Assembly (NCBI RefSeq): GCF_018342065.1
Contig: NZ_JAFDOE010000001.1
Span: 62,001-126,000, forward strand
DNA: 64,000 bases
Source of the DNA: Citrobacter sp. FP75
Lineage (GTDB): Bacteria > Pseudomonadota > Gammaproteobacteria > Enterobacterales > Enterobacteriaceae
Direction: 5' to 3'
Under the pieces are notes generated by a model, which saw nothing but the letters and a program-made list of their open reading frames with translations, was not told the origin of the DNA and made no database searches. The position numbers and the translations under genes were made by a program. Positions 32,577 through 46,702 of this stretch are shown one piece after another. How positions within the stretch are numbered: the stretch's first letter is position 1; each line of letters begins with the position of its first letter.

Positions 32577-33068
32577 ATGCCATCTTTCGATATTGTCTCT
32601 GAAGTTGATCTTCAGGAAGCGCGTAACGCGGTCGATAATGCGAGCCGTGAAGTAGAGTCACGCTTCGATTTTCGGGGCGTTGAAGCCACTTTTGAGCTGA
32701 ACGAAGCAAATAAGACCATTAAGGTGCTGAGCGAGTCTGATTTTCAGGTCAATCAGCTGTTGGACATTTTGCGTGCCAAGCTGCTGAAGCGCGGGATTGA
32801 AGGGACGTCGCTGGACGTTCCGGAAACGTTCACCCACAGCGGAAAAACCTGGTTTGTGGAAGCGAAACTCAAGCAGGGCATTGAAAGCGCGGTACAGAAA
32901 AAAATCGTCAAGCTGATTAAAGACAGCAAACTGAAGGTGCAGGCGCAGATTCAGGGCGAAGAAATTCGTGTTACCGGCAAAGCGCGTGACGATCTGCAAT
33001 CTGTCATGGCGTTGGTTCGTGGTGGCGATCTCGGCCAGCCGTTCCAGTTTAAGAACTTCCGCGACTAA
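32577..33068 (+). CDS. yajQ: Nucleotide-binding protein YajQ
   Basis: This 163-residue YajQ/UPF0234 protein has two ferredoxin-like halves ([19 protein letters not shown], then [13 protein letters not shown] and [18 protein letters not shown]). Members bind nucleotides, including GTP or cyclic di-GMP in some species. The cellular role in enterobacteria is unsettled. The start at 32577 follows GGGAGAGG; 15 more codons are open upstream but unlike the family. It is divergent from panE and convergent with yajR. Confidence 0.96.
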   Translation: MPSFDIVSEVDLQEARNAVDNASREVESRFDFRGVEATFELNEANKTIKVLSESDFQVNQLLDILRAKLLKRGIEGTSLDVPETFTHSGKTWFVEAKLKQGIESAVQKKIVKLIKDSKLKVQAQIQGEEIRVTGKARDDLQSVMALVRGGDLGQPFQFKNFRD

Positions 33069-33075
33069 GTTGTTA

Positions 33076-33102
33076 TGTCAGATGGCGCGAGTCGCCATCT
33101 GA
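33076..33102. terminator. Hairpin between convergent yajQ and yajR
   Basis: GTCAGATGGCG and CGCCATCTGAC are perfect 11-bp arms around CGAGT, 7 bp after the yajQ stop and 12 bp before the yajR stop. There is no strong T-run on either side, so its strength as a terminator is uncertain. Confidence 0.65.
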
Positions 33103-33113
33103 CAATCTCATTA

Positions 33114-34478
33114 TCACGCCTGGCTTATTGCCTGCTCAACTTCGAATCGATTGGTCACTTTGCTGTCTATTTTCACGTAGGCCGAATGCTCCTTCGCTAC
33201 AATTAACACTTCGCTTATCCCTTCTTTCGCCAGCAGACGCTGCTTTAACGTGTCATCTGGGGCAATCCCAGATGGGATTTCTACGCGCAGGCTGCTGACA
33301 TACGGCGGTTCTTTCATTGTGCTTGCCACCAGTAACCAGACTGCTGCCAGCAGCGCACCGGCCAGGAATACTGCCTGACCATCAAACATTTCGACCACCC
33401 AACCGCCCAGCGAACCGCCAATTGCCACGCCAAGAAACTGGCTGGTGGAGTAAACGCCCATCGCTGTGCCTTTGTAACCCGCAGGTGATTCTTTGCTGAT
33501 AAGCGAGGGGAGGAGGGCTTCCATCAGGTTAAAGGCGAGGAAGAACAGTTGAACGCCCGCAATCAGCCCCCAGAAACGCACGTCAGCGCTCCATAGTACG
33601 ATCTCTGCGATAAGGATCAGTACCACGCACGACAGGAACACGCGTTTCATACGGCGTTTTACTTCGGCATAAATGATGAACGGTACTACGGAAACAAAGG
33701 ACAGCAGCATCGTCACCAGGTAAATTTTCCAGTGCTCGGCGGCGGGGAAACCCGCTTTTGCGAGCTGGCCCGGCAGTGCGACGAAGGTGGACATTAATAA
33801 AATGTGCAGGCACATGATGCCGAAATTGAGCTTCAATAGTTTAGGCTCAGCCAGCACTTTGCTAAAGCTGCCCTTTACCATGCCCGATTCGCGGTTCAGA
33901 ACGTGGTTGGTGCTATTGGGAACGACCCAGATGGTCAGCACGATACCTGTGGTTGCAAGCGCGGCGATCATCCAGAACAGTGCATGTAACCCTAGCGCAT
34001 GAGTGACGATCGGCCCGAGCACCATAGCAATGGCGAAGGTGATACCAAAGCTAACGCCGATAAACGCCATCGCTTTGGTACGATTTTGCTCTCGGGTTAA
34101 GTCTGAAAGCAGTGCCATCACGGCGGCGGCAATTGCCCCGGAACCTTGCAACGCGCGACCGAGAATAATTCCCCAAATAGAATCTGATAGCGCAGCAATC
34201 ACGCTGCCGAAAACGAATACCGCCAGCCCGCCGACGATAAGCGGTTTACGACCGATGCGGTCAGAGAGCAGACCAAAGGGGATCTGGAAGACGGCCTGCG
34301 CCAGGCCATAAATGCCAATGGCGAGGCCTATCAGCGCTTCGCTGGCACCCTGCAGCGCCATGCCGTATGTGGTCAGAACCGGCAGGACCATAAACATGCC
34401 AAGCATGCGCAAAGAGAATACGGTCCCTAAACCCCAGGTGGCGCGCAACTCACCGGGCGTCATTTTATAATCGTTCAT
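33114..34478 (-). CDS. yajR: MFS transporter YajR
   Basis: This is a 454-residue major-facilitator permease with twelve membrane helices plus a soluble C-terminal YAM domain (about 388-454, ferredoxin-like, SSLRVEIPSG through VEQAISQA). The MFS motif A appears as GLLSDRIGRKPLIV. E. coli YajR has a known structure but no firm substrate; drug or proton-coupled export is the usual guess. I start at ATG 34478 (MNDYKMTPGE) after GAGGTGG rather than at the GTG two codons before. The gene is convergent with yajQ. Confidence 0.95.
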   Translation of the reverse strand: MNDYKMTPGELRATWGLGTVFSLRMLGMFMVLPVLTTYGMALQGASEALIGLAIGIYGLAQAVFQIPFGLLSDRIGRKPLIVGGLAVFVFGSVIAALSDSIWGIILGRALQGSGAIAAAVMALLSDLTREQNRTKAMAFIGVSFGITFAIAMVLGPIVTHALGLHALFWMIAALATTGIVLTIWVVPNSTNHVLNRESGMVKGSFSKVLAEPKLLKLNFGIMCLHILLMSTFVALPGQLAKAGFPAAEHWKIYLVTMLLSFVSVVPFIIYAEVKRRMKRVFLSCVVLILIAEIVLWSADVRFWGLIAGVQLFFLAFNLMEALLPSLISKESPAGYKGTAMGVYSTSQFLGVAIGGSLGGWVVEMFDGQAVFLAGALLAAVWLLVASTMKEPPYVSSLRVEIPSGIAPDDTLKQRLLAKEGISEVLIVAKEHSAYVKIDSKVTNRFEVEQAISQA

Positions 34479-34585
34479 TCCCACCTCTGTTTTAATTTCG
34501 CGCCTAGTGTAAAGCGGTAAGCAGGCAGGGTAAATACGTGGTTATTTAACAAATATGACATTGTCATGTTTTATGATGAGAATAA

Positions 34586-34609
34586 AAAAGGGTGCCGAAG
34601 CACCCTTTT
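34586..34609 (-). terminator. Terminator of the cyo operon
   Basis: AAAAGGGTGC and GCACCCTTTT pair around CGAA. On the minus strand the stem ends in CACCCTTTTTTATT. It starts 16 bp after the cyoE stop. Confidence 0.9.
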
Positions 34610-34624
34610 CGTATCAGCAGATTC

Positions 34625-35515
34625 TTACCAGACGTAAGTCAGCAGGTTCTGCGAGTTTGGCACCATAAAGTCGACGGACATCATTACGCTCAATGCTGTG
34701 ATGGCGATGATGGAGAAACCGAACAGCTTGCGCGCCCAGACTCTGTCATCTTCCACTTTATAACCGCGCAGTGCCATGCCCAACCACCAGACGCTCACCG
34801 CCGCAGCAACAATCAGGTATTTATAACCTGCATAACCGCCCAGGGTTAGCATCAGCGTGGCGATAGCAAACGCCACGATGTACAGCGTGATATGGTTCTT
34901 CGCGACCGAAATGCCTTTCACCACCGGCAGCACCGGAATGTTGGCAGCCTGATAATCCTTAAAGCGGAAAATCGCGATGGCGTAAGAGTGCGGCATCTGC
35001 CACAGGCTGAAAATCGCCAGCAGAATCAGCGCACCGCTGTCGAAACTTCCGGTGACGGCGCAGTAACCAATCACCGGCGGCGCAGCGCCGGAGAGTGAGC
35101 CAATCAACGTGCCGTAGACCGAGTGACGTTTCATATACAGGCTGTACACGCCCACATAGACCACGAAGCCCATTACCCCCAGCCAGCAGGCCAGAGGATT
35201 CGCGCCAAACCACAGCAGCATAAAGCCAGCAATACCCAGCAAGGTGGCGTATACCAGCGAGACCGCAGGGGAAATCAGACCTTTAACCAGCACGCGGTTT
35301 TTGGTCCTCTCCATCTTCCTGTCGATATCCCTGTCGATGTAGTTGTTAAATACACAACCCGACGCCACAACCAGTGACACCCCGACCAACGTGTAGATAA
35401 ACAGGGGATAATCAATACTGCCTTTCGAGGCCAGCAGGAATCCACCAATCACCGAGATCAGGTTGCCAAAGATGATGCCTGGTTTCGTTACTTGCAGGTA
35501 TTGCTTAAACATCAT
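34625..35515 (-). CDS. cyoE: Protoheme IX farnesyltransferase (heme O synthase)
   Basis: This 296-residue membrane prenyltransferase adds a farnesyl group to heme B to make heme O for cytochrome bo3. The conserved aspartate motif is [15 protein letters not shown]. Several hydrophobic helices and [16 protein letters not shown] follow. It uses the IspA product farnesyl diphosphate, so two enzymes of this window feed one cofactor. The start is at 35515 (MMFKQYLQ), giving the E. coli length; the open frame reaches into cyoD. It is the last gene of cyoABCDE. Confidence 0.97.
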   Translation of the reverse strand: MMFKQYLQVTKPGIIFGNLISVIGGFLLASKGSIDYPLFIYTLVGVSLVVASGCVFNNYIDRDIDRKMERTKNRVLVKGLISPAVSLVYATLLGIAGFMLLWFGANPLACWLGVMGFVVYVGVYSLYMKRHSVYGTLIGSLSGAAPPVIGYCAVTGSFDSGALILLAIFSLWQMPHSYAIAIFRFKDYQAANIPVLPVVKGISVAKNHITLYIVAFAIATLMLTLGGYAGYKYLIVAAAVSVWWLGMALRGYKVEDDRVWARKLFGFSIIAITALSVMMSVDFMVPNSQNLLTYVW

Positions 35516-35526
35516 AATCGCCGCTC

Positions 35527-39418
<3,892 letters not shown>

Positions 39419-39877
39419 TTAACGACCTCAATTCCACGGGACCGGGTGGCGTTTAAAGTGTGAGGGCATTTTACGGGAAGGTTACATTACTGTAAACATC
39501 ATTGGATCTGTGTTACCGGGTTCTGCCGTGCATGTCACATATGTTGCAATATACGTCGCATTGACTTTAAGAACCTGTTGCATCATCACGTTATAACGAA
39601 AGCCGGTGCGTGGGGGCAGCGTGGAGGGCAATTGGTATAACCAATGCGAAAATAAAACAATTGTTTAACAATTGATTATCAATGAAAAGACAATTAGAGA
39701 ACAAAAAATAGAATGGTATTGGCTGAATCGAGTAAGGAAAATAGAATTTATAAAAAGCGTCAATAATTTCCAAAATCTATGGCGCACAAAACAACAAATA
39801 ATATTTTTACTAATTGTTGTTTATTTAGCCGTTATAATTACGCAGGGTTATTACAACGGCTATATTAATGCGGATTT
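39419..39877. other. cyo upstream region, AT-rich in its ampG half
   Basis: This 459-bp stretch between cyoA and the 3' end of ampG must hold the cyo promoter, which is under ArcA and Fnr control in E. coli. The cyoA-proximal part has normal composition; 39640-39860 is very AT-rich. A plus-strand frame at 39672-39911 could encode a 79-residue protein with one hydrophobic helix. It would need a TTG start with no ribosome site and runs into ampG, so I do not call it a gene. Confidence 0.6.
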
Positions 39878-41353
39878 TTACGCCAGACGAGTTTTGCGCA
39901 GTGCCAGATAATCCAGTAGTCCACCGAATACCACACCGCAGACGGCGACCACGACCGCTACTTCAAGCAGTTCCGACAGGAAGGAGAAGTTAGTGTAATC
40001 AAGGGCGTTCATCGTCAGCAGTAACAGCCAGACTGCCAGCAAACAACAGCCTACCACCAGCGTCATTAATGCCAGATTGTACGCGCCGCGAAATTCTGTG
40101 CGTGGGATAAAGCTTTCGTTTTGCCAGCTATGCTCCAGCGTCTGGCGACAAACCAGCAGCAGAATAAGACCCGGGATCGCGGCAAAGACCGAGAACAGAT
40201 AAAACGTAGGCCAGCCGTGCGCTTCGACAAACCAACCAGCCACCGGACCTACATAAACGCGTCCAACAGCCGAAAGCGCAGAAAGCAGGGCGAATTGCGT
40301 TGCGGAGAAGGATTTATTACACAGCGTCATCAACAGGGCGACAAATGCCGCGGTCCCCATACCACCGCACAGATTTTCGAAGAACACTGCCGCACCCATG
40401 CTGAACATATGTTTGTCGGTAATGGAGAGCAGCCAGTAACCCGCGTTCGATGCGCCCTGTAAAATGCCGAAAATCAGCAATGCGCGAAACAGCGACAGGC
40501 GCTGCATCAGGATCCCACCGTACAGTGCGCCAACAATCGTCGCCAGCAGTCCCAGCGTTTTATTGACCACGCCGACTTCACCGGCATCAAATCCGACACC
40601 GCGGATCAAAAACGTGGTGGTCAGGCTCATGGCGAAGGCATCGCCAAGCTTATACAGCACAATCAACAGCAGGATCAGCCAGGCGTTGTTACGGCCAAAG
40701 AAATCGCGCAGCGGGGCGGCAACCGCTTGTTCCAGCGTTTTAGGAACAGGAATAGCATCTGTGGGCTCGGGGGCTAACAGGGTGGCGATAATACACGGCA
40801 CCAGCAGGGCCGCCATCAGCCAGTACATACCTTGCCAACCCAGCCAGCGATCGGCCATCCACAGGGCCAGTCCACCGGAAACCAGCATCCCTAAGCGGTA
40901 GCCGAGCACGCTGATGGCAGCGCCGGTTCCGCGTTCTTCGGCGGGTAAAACGTCCGTCTTCCAGGCGTCAAAGACGATATCCTGCGACGCCGAGCAAAAG
41001 GCGATGACCACGGCGAGTGCCGCCATCCAGCGCAGCTGCGTACCGGGCTCAAGAAAACCCATCGCGGCAATAGAAATAAGCAGCAAAATCTGCGTGGTTA
41101 GTAGCCAGCCGCGACGCCGACCTAAAAACGGCGGCGTGTAGCGGTCCATCACCGGGGACCAGAGAAACTTAAAGACGTAAGCCTGGCCAACCAGGGAAAA
41201 GAAACCAATGGTTTTAAGATCGATGTTCTCGACCGTCATCCACGCCTGGAGCGTACCGGAGGTCAGCGCGAGCGGTAACCCGGAAGCAAAACCCAACATC
41301 AGCAGAATCGCTGATTTTGGTTGCTGAAAAATGCGTAAGTAGTGATTGGGCAT
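39878..41353 (-). CDS. ampG: Muropeptide permease AmpG
   Basis: This 491-residue inner-membrane transporter of the MFS type has up to fourteen helices. It imports GlcNAc-anhydroMurNAc peptides for wall recycling, and in species with inducible AmpC it delivers the inducing muropeptides. ILLMLGFASGLPLALTSG at the N-terminus and FDAWKTDVLPAEERG are conserved. I start at ATG 41353 (MPNHYLRIF), giving the E. coli length; an ATG two codons earlier (41359) is equally possible, as neither has a clear ribosome site. It follows yajG by 46 bp. Confidence 0.95.
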   Translation of the reverse strand: MPNHYLRIFQQPKSAILLMLGFASGLPLALTSGTLQAWMTVENIDLKTIGFFSLVGQAYVFKFLWSPVMDRYTPPFLGRRRGWLLTTQILLLISIAAMGFLEPGTQLRWMAALAVVIAFCSASQDIVFDAWKTDVLPAEERGTGAAISVLGYRLGMLVSGGLALWMADRWLGWQGMYWLMAALLVPCIIATLLAPEPTDAIPVPKTLEQAVAAPLRDFFGRNNAWLILLLIVLYKLGDAFAMSLTTTFLIRGVGFDAGEVGVVNKTLGLLATIVGALYGGILMQRLSLFRALLIFGILQGASNAGYWLLSITDKHMFSMGAAVFFENLCGGMGTAAFVALLMTLCNKSFSATQFALLSALSAVGRVYVGPVAGWFVEAHGWPTFYLFSVFAAIPGLILLLVCRQTLEHSWQNESFIPRTEFRGAYNLALMTLVVGCCLLAVWLLLLTMNALDYTNFSFLSELLEVAVVVAVCGVVFGGLLDYLALRKTRLA

Positions 41354-41399
41354 GGGCATTTACAGTTGACCCGGCGCAATGCCGGGTCAGGGGCTTAAA

Positions 41400-41978
41400 T
41401 TAACGAGCGTTCTGCTTGATGAAATCGTGAATGCTGGTGTCCTGAGACATATCAGCGATGGTATCGGTCAGGACGCTGTTTACGGCATCAGCAATATTTT
41501 TGTTAGAGGCTTGCAGTGCGCCTTCAACAGAGTAGCTTGCACGGTAGTTTTTGGTCATTTTGCTGCCGTTAGCTGCGGTCGCAATAATAGCGATGTCTGC
41601 TTTAGTGGCGATGTTATAACGCACGCTACCCTGAGACACGTCAGCATACAGCTGGCTAACAATGATTTGCAGGTTAACTGCACCGTTCGGGCCAATCATA
41701 TAACCACGCGCGGTCATCTGTTTTTCCAGCACTTCTTGCAGCAGGAAACGCAGATCGCGGGAAGCGGTCAGGGTAACCAGTTGGTTGTCGCGGGTCACTT
41801 TTGCCAGTGCCTGATCCTGACGCTGATCGGCCCCGTTAATGCTGACGGTCACGCCCATCAGACTTGGGTCCTGCTGCGGCAGGGTGATTTTTGGGGAAAC
41901 GTCGATGGTGGTCGGTGGGGTTGCACATCCAGCCAACATAAACAGCGCGACTAACGGAAAGAGGATTTTTTTAAACAT
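41400..41978 (-). CDS. yajG: Lipoprotein YajG
   Basis: This is a 192-residue lipoprotein with signal sequence ending MLAGC (C18 lipidated). The rest is a soluble domain (VSINGADQRQDQALAK, NLQIIVSQLYADVSQG) with no known enzymatic motif. It lies before ampG in the same direction, as in E. coli, so the two are probably one transcript and YajG may act at the envelope near wall recycling. The function is not established. Confidence 0.95.
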   Translation of the reverse strand: MFKKILFPLVALFMLAGCATPPTTIDVSPKITLPQQDPSLMGVTVSINGADQRQDQALAKVTRDNQLVTLTASRDLRFLLQEVLEKQMTARGYMIGPNGAVNLQIIVSQLYADVSQGSVRYNIATKADIAIIATAANGSKMTKNYRASYSVEGALQASNKNIADAVNSVLTDTIADMSQDTSIHDFIKQNAR

Positions 41979-42284
41979 GCCAGGGGTCTCAGCGAATCTA
42001 AATTGTATGGTTAGAGAAAATTCCCGCCATCATAACATCGCCTACGATGAGGGGAAGTGGGTAACGCATGTAAATTCATCGCGTTGTCCGTTTATCTACT
42101 TTAGTGAGACTATAAATGGACTTTTTGCAATAACACGAACAGATGAACCAGTGAACTTCATTCGTTTGAATGAGAAAATCAGATAAACGCTAATTTTTTG
42201 TTGATAAGGTGTAATGGAAACGGTAAAAGCGGCTAGTATTTAAAGGGATGGGTGACATCTCAGCGTTGTCGGAGGAAAAATTTC
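41979..42284. promoter_or_regulatory. yajG/bolA divergent control region
   Basis: The 306-bp gap serves the minus-strand yajG-ampG pair and plus-strand bolA. CGGCTAGTA at 42230-42238 matches the gearbox-type -10 element described for the stationary-phase, RpoS-dependent bolA promoter in E. coli. The expected gearbox -35 (CTGCAA) is not clear. GGAGG at 42271-42275 is the bolA ribosome site. Confidence 0.55.
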
Positions 42285-42602
42285 ATGATGATTCGTGAGC
42301 AAATAGAAGAAAAATTAAGGGCAGCGTTCCAACCCGTGTTCCTCGAAGTTGTGGATGAAAGCTATCGTCACAATGTTCCGGCAGGTTCTGAAAGCCACTT
42401 TAAGGTTGTGCTGGTCAGCGATCGCTTTACAGGTGAACGTTTTCTTAATCGTCATCGGATGATTTACAGTACGTTAACGGCGGAACTCTCCACAACCGTA
42501 CATGCGCTTGCCCTGCATACCTACACCATTAAGGAGTGGGATGCGTTGCAGGATACGATTTTCGCATCGCCTCCTTGTCGTGGAGCGGGAAGCATCGCGT
42601 AG
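42285..42602 (+). CDS. bolA: BolA morphogene / Fe-S regulator
   Basis: This 105-residue BolA protein is nearly identical to the E. coli one. It affects cell shape and biofilm in stationary phase and pairs with monothiol glutaredoxin through a shared iron-sulfur cluster. [24 protein letters not shown] holds the DNA-binding-like helix-turn-helix and the cluster-ligand histidine near [10 protein letters not shown]. The start at 42285 follows GGAGG; the open frame extends 11 codons upstream without support. Confidence 0.97.
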   Translation: MMIREQIEEKLRAAFQPVFLEVVDESYRHNVPAGSESHFKVVLVSDRFTGERFLNRHRMIYSTLTAELSTTVHALALHTYTIKEWDALQDTIFASPPCRGAGSIA

Positions 42603-42657
42603 AAAAACGGATTTGCAACAACCGACGCTTTTCCAGTATGTTGCTACAGATTATGTG

Positions 42658-42684
42658 AAAACGGCCTGCGGGCCGTTTTGTTTT
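42658..42684 (+). terminator. Terminator after bolA
   Basis: AAAACGGCC and GGCCGTTTT pair around TGCG and are followed by GTTTTG. It lies 55 bp after bolA. The remaining 265 bp to tig hold the tig promoter region and nothing else recognisable. Confidence 0.85.
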
Positions 42685-42939
42685 GTCTGAATTCTGAGTC
42701 AGGCGTACAGTATTCAGACAAAAATTAGCCGGGAATTGTGAAAAAAGCCGCAGCAACGCGCGATAACCGTTCTCGACTCATAAAAGTGATGCCGCTATAA
42801 TGCGCGTCTTATTTTTCGGAATGTCTTCGGGATGATTCTGACGACAGGGAATGTGATTGATTATGAGAACATCCCGGTTCCGCGAAGCCAACAACCTGTG
42901 CTTGCGGAGAAGAGTTGACCGAGCACTGTGATTTTTTGA

Positions 42940-44247
<1,308 letters not shown>

Positions 44248-44281
44248 TTCGGCGCGATTTAGCACGAAATTCGTACATAAG

Positions 44282-44312
44282 CCCGTCACCTTCCGGTGGC
44301 GGGTTTTTTTTT
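44282..44312 (+). terminator. Terminator of tig
   Basis: CCCGTCACC and GGTGGCGGG pair with one G-T wobble around TTCC and are followed by a run of nine Ts. It starts 35 bp after the tig stop. Confidence 0.92.
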
Positions 44313-44493
44313 GTCACGCATTTTGCATGGGAAGAGTGCGAAAACACCGTTTCAGTGTTAGCGTTACAACAAAAGATTGTTATGCTTGAATTATGGCGAT
44401 GTCGTACCCATTACAGAGGGACTAGCTGATAATCCGTCCATAAGGTTACAATCAGCACAGCAGGTTTTTTCAAATTTTATCCAGGAGACGGAA

Positions 44494-45117
44494 ATGTCAT
44501 ACAGCGGCGAACGAGATAACTTTGCACCCCATATGGCGCTGGTGCCGATGGTCATTGAACAGACCTCGCGTGGCGAGCGCTCTTTTGATATCTATTCTCG
44601 TCTACTTAAGGAACGCGTCATTTTTCTGACAGGCCAGGTCGAAGACCATATGGCTAACCTGATCGTGGCGCAGATGCTGTTCCTGGAAGCGGAAAACCCG
44701 GAAAAAGATATCTACCTGTACATCAACTCACCGGGTGGGGTGATTACCGCAGGGATGTCTATTTATGACACCATGCAGTTTATTAAGCCGGACGTCAGCA
44801 CCATTTGTATGGGTCAGGCGTGCTCAATGGGCGCGTTCTTGCTGACTGCAGGAGCAAAAGATAAACGTTTCTGCCTGCCTAATTCTCGCGTCATGATCCA
44901 CCAGCCTCTGGGCGGTTACCAGGGCCAGGCAACGGATATTGAAATTCATGCCCGTGAAATTCTTAAAGTGAAAGGGCGCATGAATGAACTCATGGCGCAT
45001 CATACGGGTCAATCGCTTGAGCAGATTGAACGTGATACCGAGCGCGATCGCTTCCTCTCTGCTTCTGAAGCAGTAGAGTACGGTCTGGTCGACTCGATTT
45101 TGACCCATCGTAATTGA
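44494..45117 (+). CDS. clpP: ATP-dependent Clp protease proteolytic subunit
   Basis: This 207-residue serine peptidase forms the two-ring chamber that works with ClpX or ClpA. A short propeptide ends before ALVPMVIEQ. The catalytic triad is S111 in [12 protein letters not shown]136 in [10 protein letters not shown] and D185 in RDTERDRF. I place the start at 44494 after CCAGGAGACGG, the E. coli length; the frame is open 39 codons further upstream. clpX starts 126 bp later, with room for its own promoter. Confidence 0.98.
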   Translation: MSYSGERDNFAPHMALVPMVIEQTSRGERSFDIYSRLLKERVIFLTGQVEDHMANLIVAQMLFLEAENPEKDIYLYINSPGGVITAGMSIYDTMQFIKPDVSTICMGQACSMGAFLLTAGAKDKRFCLPNSRVMIHQPLGGYQGQATDIEIHAREILKVKGRMNELMAHHTGQSLEQIERDTERDRFLSASEAVEYGLVDSILTHRN

Positions 45118-45243
45118 TGCCGAGGACGCAAGTGTGCCGCTATAATTACCAGGAGCGGCACAGCGCTGACAAGCGGCTTGCGCCTGAGAATGGCATTTGC
45201 GTCGTCGTGTGCGGCACAAAGAACAAAGAAGAGGTTTTGACCC

Positions 45244-46518
45244 ATGACAGATAAACGCAAAGATGGCTCGGGCAAATTGTTGTACTGCTCTTTTTGCGGC
45301 AAAAGCCAGCATGAAGTGCGCAAGCTGATTGCCGGACCATCCGTGTATATCTGCGACGAATGTGTTGATTTATGTAACGACATCATTCGCGAAGAGATTA
45401 AGGAAGTAGCACCGCACCGTGAACGCAGTGCGCTGCCGACGCCACATGAAATTCGCAACCACCTGGACGATTACGTTATCGGCCAGGAGCAGGCGAAGAA
45501 AGTGCTGGCGGTCGCGGTATACAACCATTACAAACGTCTGCGCAACGGCGACACCAGCAATGGTGTCGAGTTGGGCAAAAGTAACATCCTGCTGATTGGC
45601 CCGACGGGTTCCGGTAAAACGCTGCTGGCTGAAACGCTGGCGCGCCTGCTGGACGTTCCGTTCACCATGGCCGACGCCACCACCCTGACCGAAGCGGGTT
45701 ATGTGGGTGAGGACGTTGAAAATATCATTCAGAAATTGCTGCAGAAGTGCGATTACGACGTGCAAAAAGCGCAGCGCGGTATTGTCTATATCGATGAGAT
45801 CGACAAGATCTCACGTAAATCAGACAACCCGTCCATTACGCGTGATGTTTCCGGCGAAGGTGTACAGCAAGCGCTGTTGAAACTGATCGAAGGTACGGTT
45901 GCCGCTGTTCCGCCGCAGGGGGGACGCAAACATCCGCAGCAGGAGTTCTTGCAGGTTGATACCTCTAAGATCCTGTTTATCTGTGGTGGCGCATTTGCCG
46001 GTCTGGATAAGGTGATTGCTAACCGTGTTGAAACTGGCTCCGGCATTGGTTTTGGCGCGACGGTAAAAGCCCAGTCTGATAAAGCCAGCGAAGGTGAACT
46101 GCTGTCGCAAGTTGAGCCGGAAGATCTGATCAAGTTTGGTCTGATCCCTGAGTTCATCGGTCGTCTGCCGGTGGTGGCTACGCTGACCGAGCTGAGCGAA
46201 GACGCACTGATCCAGATCCTGAAAGAGCCGAAAAACGCCCTGACCAAGCAGTATCAGGCGCTGTTCAATCTTGAAGGTGTGGATCTGGAATTCCGCGATG
46301 AAGCGCTGGATGCTATCGCCAAGAAAGCGATGGCGCGTAAAACCGGTGCGCGTGGTCTGCGTTCTATCGTAGAAGCCGCACTGCTCGACACTATGTACGA
46401 TCTGCCTTCCATGGAAGATGTCGAAAAAGTGGTCATCGATGAGTCCGTTATTGGTGGTCAGAGCAAGCCATTACTGATTTACGGTAAGCCGGAAGCGCAG
46501 CAGGCATCTGGCGAATAA
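45244..46518 (+). CDS. clpX: ATP-dependent Clp protease ATP-binding subunit ClpX
   Basis: This 424-residue AAA+ unfoldase recognises tagged proteins (including SsrA-tagged ones) and feeds them to ClpP. The N-terminal zinc finger has C15, C18, C37 and C40 ([14 protein letters not shown]). Walker A is GPTGSGKT near residue 119, Walker B is VYIDEIDK, the [16 protein letters not shown] segment is the pore region, and the ClpP-contacting loop contains IGF in GSGIGFGA. It is followed by a hairpin terminator before lon. Confidence 0.98.
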   Translation: MTDKRKDGSGKLLYCSFCGKSQHEVRKLIAGPSVYICDECVDLCNDIIREEIKEVAPHRERSALPTPHEIRNHLDDYVIGQEQAKKVLAVAVYNHYKRLRNGDTSNGVELGKSNILLIGPTGSGKTLLAETLARLLDVPFTMADATTLTEAGYVGEDVENIIQKLLQKCDYDVQKAQRGIVYIDEIDKISRKSDNPSITRDVSGEGVQQALLKLIEGTVAAVPPQGGRKHPQQEFLQVDTSKILFICGGAFAGLDKVIANRVETGSGIGFGATVKAQSDKASEGELLSQVEPEDLIKFGLIPEFIGRLPVVATLTELSEDALIQILKEPKNALTKQYQALFNLEGVDLEFRDEALDAIAKKAMARKTGARGLRSIVEAALLDTMYDLPSMEDVEKVVIDESVIGGQSKPLLIYGKPEAQQASGE

Positions 46519-46546
46519 TTAACCATTTCATACAATCGGTTAATCA

Positions 46547-46579
46547 AAAAGGGGGGATTTTATCTCCCCTTTTATTTTT
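46547..46579 (+). terminator. Terminator of clpPX
   Basis: AAAAGGGGGGA pairs with TCTCCCCTTTT (one wobble) around TTTTA, and ATTTTTC follows. It lies 28 bp after clpX. Confidence 0.88.
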
Positions 46580-46591
46580 CCGTAAACATGG

Positions 46592-46620
46592 CGTTGAATG
46601 TGTGGGAAACATCCCCATAT
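46592..46620 (+). promoter_or_regulatory. Heat-shock (sigma-32) promoter of lon
   Basis: CGTTGAA (46592-46598) and CCCCATAT (46613-46620) with a 14-bp spacer fit the sigma-32 consensus (CTTGAAA and CCCCATNT). The site lies about 85 bp before the lon start, where the E. coli heat-shock promoter is found. Confidence 0.85.
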
Positions 46621-46702
46621 ACTGACATACATGTTAAAGGTGGTAAGAAGCACAGCTTTACCATCTAATTACCTGGCGGACACTAAACTAAGAGAGAGCT
46701 CT

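Noticed and set aside
39672-39911. 79-codon plus-strand frame with one hydrophobic helix between cyoA and ampG
   Set aside because: It needs a TTG start without a ribosome site, lies in AT-rich upstream DNA and runs into the ampG 3' end.
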